The translations under genes and the position numbers were made by a program. A DNA stretch of 64,000 nucleotides from Branchiostoma floridae (lineage: Eukaryota > Chordata > Leptocardii > Amphioxiformes > Branchiostomatidae). The notes below the pieces were generated by a model. It was not told the origin of the DNA, made no database searches, and was given only the letters and a program-made list of their open reading frames with translations. Shown one piece after another: positions 12,601-24,600 of the stretch. Location: positions 6,094,012 through 6,158,011 of the forward strand of contig NC_049996.1 in assembly GCF_000003815.2 (NCBI RefSeq). The letters run 5' to 3'. The stretch's first letter is position 1. Every line of letters starts with the position of its first letter.

Positions 12601-15600
12601 GCCGCATGGTGAAAATCAACAGTCTGAACATCTTTGATACAGTGGAAGTAACACCACTTGTTCCAAGTCACTTGTACAATGTATGTCCATACAATGAAGG
12701 TGTCACATCTGGGTGCATGTTTGATACATACCTGTTTGGAATCTAGCATGTCTATTTTAGGCAGCTTGCCCCAGTAGTCCTCATATGGAACCAGCTTGTT
12801 GTCCTGCACCTGGTACACACAGTTAGTGGCTGCCACCTTCATCTCATAGATCTCATCTTCATTCACATCACCAGCTCCTGTCAAGCACAACCATTACATA
12901 CTCCGTTTTAGTATTTGTCTAACCAGGGGTGCTGCACACCAAAACTTTCAGCATGCATACTTTCAAACTGATCCCTGACCTGACTACAACACTACAAAGT
13001 CTTCACCCCAGTAGACCCAATTCTGTTCTTGGTGGTCGTTTTGAAAACTCCCGCCAAAATGCATGTGAACTTGCACGAAAACAAGGTCATCCCAATGATT
13101 TAGGCTCTAAAACTTGTGAAATGTAGAAGGGGTGGTGAGGCTATACTCTGCTCACTCCCTTACACTGCTCTAATCCATCCTTTTTTCCAGAAAATTCCTC
13201 AAGAATCTCTACTGACTGTTTCATGTGACATATACATGTACATGTACTAGATGTGCCCACATGTAACCCTTGTTAAATGGTCACTGTATATTGTATGGGA
13301 TGGCAAGAATCTTCTTTACGTAAAGAAGATTCTTGCCATCCCATACAATTTACATTTGTCAAACTTACAACACTTTCATTATTAACTGGTACAGAAACAA
13401 AAATACAACAGCACAGATTGAAACTGGCTGGTCATTGTGTTATACACCCTGAAATCACTGCACACCATCTTGTAATCTGGGAGCCTACTACTAAAGGAAA
13501 AAGAAGTAGGGGAAGACCCAGGGTTACCTACATGAACAACCTACATGTAGTACTGTACAGCACATAGAGACACAAGTATGCATGATACTAGACTCACTTG
13601 TGGAGGAGAGGACCAAGTGCATTGGAGAAAGATCTCAGGATTGGTTCGAGCGAAGGTCTAACTAAGTATGTGAGTAGTAAGTGGTAATTTGTTTTCACAA
13701 AGTCACATCAAACTACAATGTATATGTCAGTACCTTGGTAATCAGTCTTGCCCCCAAGAGCCTTCCAGAATGGTTTGGCCTTGTGTAGTTCCTTCCTGGG
13801 CTCCTCCAGGTTGATGAGAGTGCTGGCCTTACAGCCGAGGTCTTTCTTGGCTTGGACAACCGAGGCTATTTCTGCAGACTTAATGGTAGAACAAGAACAC
13901 ACCGGGTTACTTTAAATTATGCACTGGTTCCTTTTACTCGCTTCTTGAAACTTATCAGCTTAAAGGTAAGGTACAGGAACTGCTAGTGAAAACATTTGTA
14001 GTTATTGATGAGTAAATGATTGTTGCACATACCATACTTATACATGCAGTTAAACAGTTAAAAAGTCCATCAAAATAATTAACCAATCATCATCCTTGTT
14101 GACAAAGCACATGTACACATGTTAGACATACATATGATATTAAAGCTTTTCTTTGATGGACTTCATATTTGAGATAAGTCACCGAGTAGCCATATTTCAA
14201 GAATGTTTACTTAAAAAGTCTTATATCCAAATGTACAAACTATTTCCAACAAAAATTATCTGTACCTAACGTAATCAGTACCCACCTTGGCCTTTTCAAT
14301 GACATTTGCAAATTCTCCGATCCAGTTGACGACTATGTTGGGTGTAACCAGAATAAAACAGTCTCCACTGTTCAGTGATACTGCCTTTGGCTCCACTAAT
14401 CTAGTCTGGACATGTCGCCGACCTGAAAATACATTGTTATGACTTGTTAACGTCTAAACACTCCAGAGTTATGTAAAAAAAAAACTTCAGTTTACAATAA
14501 TATGCTCTCCTTGAACTGTAAACCTACACCTGCTTACATGTACATGTAGATATTCTGCCTCTATTAGAATGGTTGACCTCAAGGAGATTTAATGTCGCAA
14601 TCTGCTGTGCAATACACCTTTCTCACGTGGTGGCCATGAAAGATTGAAAATGAGGTACATACAAATGTATAGGCCAAAAAATCATTTCTAAAAATTAGTA
14701 AAATCAGTTAACATTTGGTTTTCTCCAAAACCACACCAATTTTCACAATACAAGATCAAATAATAAATATTATAACTACTCTTATGCATCGAAAGATGTA
14801 GCAATTTAGAGTAGGGTAAACTGATCCCAATAACAATAATGCAAATATTTGATGGACATGCAGCCATTCTCTCATTGGTCAATTTCCTAATTGCCATGCT
14901 ATCATTGGTTGAAATGCTACTTATGAAGGACAGTCTTTTGTTTGCCTCATTGACCTCAATTTCGATCTATCGTGTCCGCCGCGTGAGAAAGGTGTACAGG
15001 GAATTTTTTAAAACATTTCCATTGTATTCTTTTGTTCTGTATCAAAAGATGCATTTTACACTACGTCGATGTAGGATAGTTATTAGGTAACAAGATATGC
15101 TAAAAAGTAGTTACTCAAGCAACTGGATATGGTTTTGGAAACGGTCAAATGTTTCAACTGGAATCCACCAGTTTGGTGGACACTGTGTCAGTGACACTAA
15201 CAAAAACTTGCCAGTTGCTTGAGTAACTACTTATTGACGATGCGTTTCATACTAGTAGTACTAAAAGATCTGCACCTTTAACCTGTAGAAGCATGACATC
15301 CCTGAATGGCAGGAGTTGCTCATGTGAGGCCTGCTGACTCTGTGTGCTGCGGAGCGACACGTTGCTGAAGTCTTCTGTACTGGCCAGGCCAGCCAGGGCT
15401 GAGCTGGCAAACCCTGCATGCTGACTCACTGCAACACAACCCAACAGTCAACAACACACCAACACATGAAATAGACTGTAGAAAGAGTTTCTTTCCTACA
15501 ACTTTCTTCTCATCCCTCTGACTCCCCACAGTGTGGGGTTGTGTGACGTGGGAGGGACAGGGTGTTTGTCACCCATCTTGAGCCCTTCGGAAAAGGACGT

Positions 15601-18600
15601 TTCTCACTTGGAACTGAGTACCTAGCTTCAGTTTGTGTAATTCATGGTATTGTATAATAAAGGGTTAATGCCCCGGCCCGAGGTGTATATGGTGAGATAA
15701 TCCCTGGCTCAGGTGCGATAACCACCGAATAAACCACCGAGGGAGCGCAGCGAACGAGGCGCCCGGTTATTACATCCAGACTTTCCAGTGAAGGCGGATT
15801 CTATGGTCGGAGCCGGGCCGACGTTCGGGAGGAGTATAAAAGTGTAATCTTACCACGGTTTAGTGTTGTGACGTCTGAAACCAAGCCGGGCTCGTTTCGC
15901 TATTAAGGGGTCTGGTGGCTCGTCGGCGCCCTAGACCAGCGCGTTTCTCGTTTATAATACAGTGATTACAGGCTCTCGTCTGTGATTGGGGGCTGAGGCG
16001 GGACCGAATACAGTTCAATAAGTAAAGTTGCACCCATTGGCCAAGGCATAATCGGAATGGCTTAGCCACCCCGGGGGATTGCCACGGGCGGAACGCTAGA
16101 GTGTTCGGCCGCTGGTATTACAGGGCTGCGCGTCACTCTTCTTACGTTCGGGGATTAACGTTCCCTCTTTAAGAACCCCGTCTGTGCCACACCGAGTCGG
16201 CTAAGGTGCTGACAACCACTTCATGGTATGGAACATCATACGTTGAAGATGTGCTGGACTCATATTTTTTATTTTTTATAAATATAATATTATTTTTATT
16301 TAATTAATAAAAATTTTTTTATTATTTTAATTTAATTTTATGAAAAAAATTTAATAAAATTTTATTTAAAAAATTTTTTTATATTTTTTTTAAAATTTTT
16401 AAAAAAAAATTTTATTTTTATTTAAAAAATTTATTTTTTTTTTTAAAATTTATATAAAAAATTTTTAATTATTAAAAATATTTTTTTTTATTAAAATTAA
16501 AATATTATTAAAGATTGTTTTTTAAATTTATTTTTTTTTCTTTTTTAATTATATTTTATTAATAAAAATTTAAAATAATTGAAAAAATATTTATATTATT
16601 ATTTTTTTTTAATTATATAATAAATTATAAATTTATAAATTTCTATACATATTTTAATATTTAAAAAAAGTTTACTTGTTTTTTGATATATCTCATATAT
16701 TCTATTCCATGTGTAGCGTAGCGAACGAGGTGGTTTATGAGGTGGTTATCGCACCTGACCAGGGATTATCTCACCATATACACCGAGGATAAGGCGGGGC
16801 ATTAACGTTATTATCATATAGCCTATCCAACTGACAGTTATTTCACACAAATTCCTTTATAACAAATAAACACTTTAATACATTACATAAAAATACATTT
16901 GCAATATATATATTGTACAATAGTGTCTGTATATAATACAAACATTAAATTATTTCATCATCATCATTTAACTAATAATCTTAACTAATCATCTGTTTGT
17001 GAGATAGCATATCAGCATCAACATGTAGCTTATTTGCAATACAAACTACATGTATTAAGTGGAGTCCTGGTACCCCCCATGCAGAGCCTTTTCACTTGGG
17101 CACGACAAAGTACGTATATATGAAGTGATTTAGGAAGGTACCGGCTTAATCACGTTAGAAAGCCATAATGAAAATGTGTAAAATCAGCATAATTCCTTTT
17201 CAAGTATCCCTATATTCCACACGTGGAGCCCTAATTAACATAACCAATCAATCATAATATTTTTGACAGTTATGCATGGTTTACACACAAACAACAGTAC
17301 AAAAAAAATTCAGGACTGTCCCCTGTATAATGGTGCGGTCCAAAAAGTGGTCGGTTATTAGAATAACCGACCACTTTTGAGGTTACTGCCTGATAACCCA
17401 TGGGAAATGGGGGCCTCTGATTGGCCAACTCCATTTGGCTATATGATAATATGATATATTTAATGATGTTATTGATTGATGCTAATTGACTGATCAACAT
17501 TCATGTGTAATTCATTGTAATGTATTTTATTGGATTGTATGTTGAGGGCTCCAGGAGGAATAGTTTGATGCATTCAACTAATGGAGATTTCTAATAGACA
17601 AACAAGAAACAAACAAACAAACCTTTCTGTACTGTTGCTCTCTTGAGCTCCAGGTCAGCGACCCCCAGGCGCCGCTCCTCGTACTCCTGTTTGATGTCTG
17701 TTCTCTCCTGGAGTTTCCTCAGGGGGTTACTGCTGACGGGCGCAACCTTCCGCCGTGGGCGCAGGGCTCGCTTGTGGAGGGCATGGGTCTGAGATAAACT
17801 GTAGGGGCAATGACATTAACTACATGGGTCTGAGATAAACTGTAGGGGCAATAATGTTAACTACATGGGTCTGAGATAAACTGTAGGGGCAATAATGTTA
17901 ACTACATGGGTCTGAGATAAACTGTAGGGGCAATAATGTTAACTACATGGGTCTGAGATAAACTGTAGGGGCAATGACATTAACTACATGGGTCTGAGAT
18001 AAACTGTAGGGGCAATAATGTTAACTACATGGGTCTGTGATAAACTGAAGGGGCAATAACGTTAACTACATGGGTCTGTGATAAACTGAAGGGGCAATAA
18101 CGTTAACTACATGGGTCTGAGATACACTGTAGGGGCAATAACGTTAACTACATGGGTCTGAGATAAACTGTAGGGGCAATAATGTTAACTACATGGGTCT
18201 GAGATAAACTGTAGGGGCAATAACATTAACTACATGGGTCTGAGATAAACTGTAGGGGCAATAATGTTAACTACATGGGTCTGTGATAAACTGTAGGGGC
18301 AATAATGTTAACTACATGGGTCTGTGATAAACTGTAGGGGCAATGACATTAACTACATGGGTCTGTGATACACTGTAGGGGCAATAACGTTAACTACATG
18401 GGTCTGAGATACACTGTAGGGGCAATAACGTTAACTACATGGGTCTGAGATAAACTGTAGGGGCAATAATGTTAACTACATGGGTCTGAGATAAACTGTA
18501 GGGGCAATAACGTTAACTACATGGGTCTGTGATAAACTGTAGGGGCAATAACGTTAACTACGAGGGGCGTTCAATAAGTAATGCCCCTGACCCATTTCCC

Positions 18601-21600
18601 ATAGTAGGAGATTAATGAAACTTGGCACAGTTATTAGTCTTTGTCTTCATAGGAACCACCCAGAGTTATGCATTTCTCCCATCGTTTGATGCAGCTCTGT
18701 ACACCGTTTTTGTAGAACACCCCAGGTTGGTCCTCCAACAGATGCCTGATCAATGGCAGAAGAGGGACGACCAGGTCTGGGAGCTGTTTCCACAGACTTC
18801 CGGCCATGTTTGAATTCAGGATGCCAGCGTTTTACAAGGTCATATGATGGGGCATCATCACCATAAGTTTCTGTCATTTCATCACAAGTCTCCTTTGGTG
18901 TGCGTCCTTTCAAATACAAAAACCGGATCACTGTTCGACACTCAATTGGCTCTTTTTCACACCTGGTCCATTTCACACCTGACTCAGTTCAAACACAAGT
19001 AAATCAGAAACCACAATTAGTTCAGAATTGTTTTTTTGCAACATTAGCTATAGAGATATGAATCATTACACATGCAAAGTTTCATCTAGATCTGACAACT
19101 GGAAGTGGGTCAGGGGCAATACTTATAGAACGCCCCTCGTACATGGGTCTGTGATAAACTGTAGGGGCAGTAACGTTAACTACATGGGTCTGAGATAAAC
19201 TGTAGGGGCAATAATGTTAACTACATGGGTCTGAGATAAACTGTAGGGGCAATAACATTAACTACATGGGTCTGTGATAAACTGTAGGGGCAATAACGTT
19301 AACTACATGGGTCTGTGATAAACTGTAGGGGCAGTAACGTTAACTACATGGGTCTGAGATAAACTGTAGGGGCAGTAACGTTAAGGGGGCACACACCAGT
19401 TTCTCGCCCCCATTGAAACCTATAGTTAAGAGACTTTTTTCAACGATGCCGCATTTAAAAAAAAAAATTTTCCCGGGAACTACGCCTATACAGAAAGTAA
19501 GCATGTACCATATGGTCTAACATATCTTATTTACAAGAAAATTCTAGTACTACAAATCTCATAATAATGAATATTCTAATGCATGTCGAAAGCCCATGGC
19601 GGTGACGTCATCGCTCAAGCGGCTCCGGCCCCTTCACTGTTTGCGGCCTCGGAGCGATACCCGGAAGCCAAGATTCGGCGACAAAAACTTACCGAAAACA
19701 GCATATAGGGGTCGAATTTTATACTACCAGCGATTTGGATCCGCTAAGCTAATTTTACACTGTGTAACTGGGCACAAAACGGATGCTAAAATCCCCTTAC
19801 TCCGAAATAAGTTGGGACTACCACGGACCCCGGTCGCGGAAGAACTGGTGTGTGCACCGTTAACTACATGGGTCTGAGATAAACTGTAGGGGCAATAATG
19901 TTAACTACATGGGTCTGAGATAAACTGTAGGGGCAATAACGTTAACTACATGGGTCTGTGATAAACTGTAGGGGCAATAACGTTAACTACGAGGGGCGTT
20001 CAATAAGTAATGCCCCTGACCCATTTCCCATAGTAGGAGATTAATGAAACTTGGCACAGTTATTAGTCTTTGTCTTCATAGGAACCACCCAGAGTTATGC
20101 ATTTCTCCCATCGTTTGATGCAGCTCTGTACACCGTTTTTGTAGAACACCCCAGGTTGGTCCTCCAACAGATGCCTGATCAATGGCAGAAGAGGGACGAC
20201 CAGGTCTGGGAGCTGTTTCCACAGACTTCCGGCCATGTTTGAATTCAGGATGCCAGCGTTTTACAAGGTCATATGATGGGGCATCATCACCATAAGTTTC
20301 TGTCATTTCATCACAAGTCTCCTTTGGTGTGCGTCCTTTCAAATACAAAAACCGGATCACTGTTCGACACTCAATTGGCTCTTTTTCACACCTGGTCCAT
20401 TTCACACCTGACTCAGTTCAAACACAAGTAAATCAGAAACCACAATTAGTTCAGAATTGTTTTTTTGCAACATTAGCTATAGAGATATGAATCATTACAC
20501 ATGCAAAGTTTCATCTAGATCTGACAACTGGAAGTGGGTCAGGGGCAATACTTATAGAACGCCCCTCGTACATGGGTCTGTGATAAACTGTAGGGGCAGT
20601 AACGTTAACTACATGGGTCTGAGATAAACTGTAGGGGCAATAATGTTAACTACATGGGTCTGAGATAAACTGTAGGGGCAATAACATTAACTACATGGGT
20701 CTGTGATAAACTGTAGGGGCAATAACGTTAACTACATGGGTCTGTGATAAACTGTAGGGGCAGTAACGTTAACTACATGGGTCTGAGATAAACTGTAGGG
20801 GCAGTAACGTTAAGGGGGCACACACCAGTTTCTCGCCCCCATTGAAACCTATAGTTAAGAGACTTTTTTCAACGATGCCGCATTTAAAAAAAAAAATTTT
20901 CCCGGGAACTACGCCTATACAGAAAGTAAGCATGTACCATATGGTCTAACATATCTTATTTACAAGAAAATTCTAGTACTACAAATCTCATAATAATGAA
21001 TATTCTAATGCATGTCGAAAGCCCATGGCGGTGACGTCATCGCTCAAGCGGCTCCGGCCCCTTCACTGTTTGCGGCCTCGGAGCGATACCCGGAAGCCAA
21101 GATTCGGCGACAAAAACTTACCGAAAACAGCATATAGGGGTCGAATTTTATACTACCAGCGATTTGGATCCGCTAAGCTAATTTTACACTGTGTAACTGG
21201 GCACAAAACGGATGCTAAAATCCCCTTACTCCGAAATAAGTTGGGACTACCACGGACCCCGGTCGGTGATAAACTGTAGGGGCAATAACGTTAACTACAT
21301 GGGTCTGTGATAAACTGTAGGGGCAATAACGTTAACTACATGGGTCTGTGATAAACTGTAGGGGCAGTAACGTTAACTACATGGGTCTGAGATAAACTGT
21401 AGGGGCAATAATGTTAACTACATAGGTCTGAGATAAACTGTAGGGGCAATAGCTATGTCATGATCTTTTGGAAACAATCGGTTCATGTTGCATCCATTAC
21501 TTTAAGTTACATGTATAGTATGACTTTTTCTCTGAGATGCTACATACATGTACATTGTATATCTATGGGACAGGCATGACTACCACTAATATTGTATCCT

Positions 21601-24600
21601 CCCATAGCTCGCAGTTGCAAACAGACAGTATCATGACACAAAGAAACAGGCGTCTGGAGCTGACCTTAGGAAGGTATGTGAGACGTACCTTGGTGTGTTG
21701 ACCAGAGCATCAATGCTGATTTGGTCAAAGTCATCCAGGCTGATCTCCACCTGCCCTACATCTACAGGTGCTTTGGTTTTATAGAAAGACTCAAACGTTT
21801 CCTCATCATCAGGCCTTCCCACTGCTGTCCTGGTGACCGGGCTAGGCTCTGCAGGTTTGGAGGCTGGCAGAGTTGGTACTGGAACAAGGCAGATCAGATC
21901 AGATTCATTCCTAAACATCACATGAACATGTAACATAGATACTTTGCAGATTTTGTTATAAACTCAAACCAACTGGCCATGGGTGTAGAGCAAATAACCG
22001 ATAAAAAATATGCATGCTCATTTACAGTCATGTAACTACATTTATGTCATACCTGGGCCGCGATAACGTTCGATACAGGTGTTCTGGACCATGTGATAAA
22101 AAGCCGAACCACACAATCTTCTATCAATAATCCGAGTGCGGCGTGGATGCCTGATTCGGACGTTGGAACATTACTGTTGAAGGAATTTTTGTTCGTACTC
22201 ATAGGCACAAAATGTTCTCAACTTCTGGCGCGTATCTCATCAAAACATGAGTTTTCTCAGGTGGATATGACATAAATAAAATACAACACGGTGTATTCCG
22301 CATCACCCTCGGTCCCAGCCTTCGCTGGTCGGGCAATCCTACCCATGGTCAGGCTGGAACTTCGGGTGATACGGAATACACTGTGTTGTATTCTATATGT
22401 AATCACAGTATGCCAGCCCATAAGTGACACTTGAACCCACATGTACAAGAAGGTATGGCATAACTCACATCTGGGTGGTGGGAAGGCTGATTCCTGTGCT
22501 GGGGCTGGCGGCGGTGGTGCTGGCACCTTGAAGTGACCCAGAGGATCTGCCATGGTGCCCTCTACATGAAAGATTAAGTGTACCAAGTAGACAAGTTTAC
22601 TGTCATGTCATTGCTGGGCAATCAACTGAAAATTTGCTTACCTGGCCGCAGACACTTCAAGCTGGAGGTACATGTAACGTATGTTCACCTTTATCCGTGG
22701 GGTAACCTCTATCCGTTGTATTTGAAATCAGGGTATTCAAGGATATCAAGTCGCCGGATGGTGGTTTCAGATTACAATGCTTTGAAAATATTGCAATTTG
22801 AAACCACTGTCCGTTGACTTGATATCGCTGCATACCTTGTTTTAATAACAACGAATATAAGTTACCCCGCAGATAAAGGTGAACCAGCGTTACACATCTT
22901 GGGCACATCTAGTACCATTTTTGATGGTGCTCTATGTTAACAGTAGAAAGGTGTATTATACAATGTAGTCAATTCAATTACATTATTTTAAAAATTGGTG
23001 TCACAAGTTGCAAACAGAATTGTTGTCTGTTGGTCAGTGTTAATGCTAGTGACAAAGGAATCCATATCCAATGTAAGTACCATGGTGGAGTGGTTTGGGC
23101 ACAGACTTGACTTTCCTCTCCACCATAGGTGACCTTGCAGGAGAAGCCAGCGGTGACATGCCCTTGGCACCCAGCTTTCCTGCCACAGTGAACTGTTCCG
23201 CGTCTTTACTGCCGACTCGTTGTTTCCAGGTCTCACTACTGTCCTGTAGTTTGGACAGACGGTCAGCCAGGCTGGTGGGCCTCTCTGGCCGGGTCAGGCT
23301 TGGCCTCCGCTCCACCTGGACATACAGTGAGTAAAACCAGATATTTTCACTGGCATATTTCTAAATGTGTGTAAACTAGGAAGGCAACATTTTCAAGAAA
23401 ATGCAGGATTATCCCCCACCCCCTACCCCCAGTAAAGCTACTCACACACAATAGTGTACCATTAGGCTGGTCACTGAGGCACCCCTCCCCCCCTTCCAAA
23501 AAAAAAAAAGACTTGTCCCTGAGGCACCAGAAAGAAGAGGACACTAGTAAAAACATTTTTTCCCCTTTTCAAAACATAATGTAAATGCAGAAATGTTCGC
23601 GGTGGATTAATGTTCGCGTTTTTTGCGGTGACCACTTCACCGCAAACTTAAAACCACCGCGAACATTTTTCTATTATGCTATTAGACTGCAGTCTATGGT
23701 GTTCCCGCGAACTTAGATCCACCGCGAAAAGTCCTTTTCCCGCTACCGCGAAATTAAATCCCCACAAACTTAAATGCATTTACAGTAATCATCTATTAGT
23801 CGCTGTCTCCCTTTGAACAGACTTCCCCAAAGGCTATAACTTTGACTTGACTTGACAGTGTTTTCATGTCAATTTTACAGTTCAACATTATATCATTACA
23901 ACAAATTGGTCATGGAAGACCTGCAATGCATTTCGATTTCATATATGATATCTCCCAGTTACTATTAGTAGTGTTGCAGTACAATACACCTTGTTCTAAA
24001 AGTGACATGATGATCAGTGTATACTGTAAATGCAGAAATGTTCGCGGTGGATTAATGTTTGCAGTTTTTGCGGTGACCACTAACTTCACCGCGAACTTCA
24101 AACCACCACGAACATTTTTCTATTATGGTATTAGACTGCAGTCTATGGTGTTACTGCGAACTTCAATCCACCGCGAAAAGTCCCTTTTCCGGCTACCGCG
24201 AAATTAAATCCCCGCGAACTTAAATGCATTTATAGTATACAGCTCAGCTAGCAGCCCTACTCACCCTCTTCCTCCATCCCTCCTCTGCTACTTCTATCAT
24301 GGACATGCGGTCCCGTAGTGTCACACTTTGGGAAGCATCTTCCTTCTGTAAGCGCACCTTCCAATCCTCATCTCCTGATCTCTTCAATGCTGCTAGCCTG
24401 TCAATATAAGGACAGTCATGATTAGGCCACAACTACACCCTTATCGTGGTCCACTGAATATACATTGTATATCTGTCATTAATGATAACAGTTCTATCTG
24501 ACTAGCAGCACTCCACATATCACAGTATCAAGCCAATGTGGCTTGCTCACATCAATTCTCAAAAAATCATTTCAGCACTAGCTGTACAATTTTTAAAAAA

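Larger units (their letters stand above)
17789..21455. repeat. 41-bp minisatellite built on the exon 20 acceptor, interrupted by two element types
   Basis: Roughly 38 units in five blocks: 17789-18560, 19141-19382, 19861-19989, 20570-20811 and 21266-21455. On the minus strand each unit reads GTTAAC..TTGCCCCTACAG|TTTATCTCAGACCCATG, that is, a branch-like TTAAC, a pyrimidine tract, the real exon 20 acceptor and the first 17 exon bases. The gaps are mariner and TTAA-type insertions. Confidence 0.95.

Noticed and set aside
13865-13878. Alternative acceptor TCTGCAG seven bases inside exon 23
   Set aside because: It would break phase with exon 22, whose end matches the conserved KAK|(S)A junction.
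17789-18560. CRISPR-like appearance of regular 41-bp repeats
   Set aside because: There are no unique spacers; units are contiguous and the genome is eukaryotic. It is a minisatellite.
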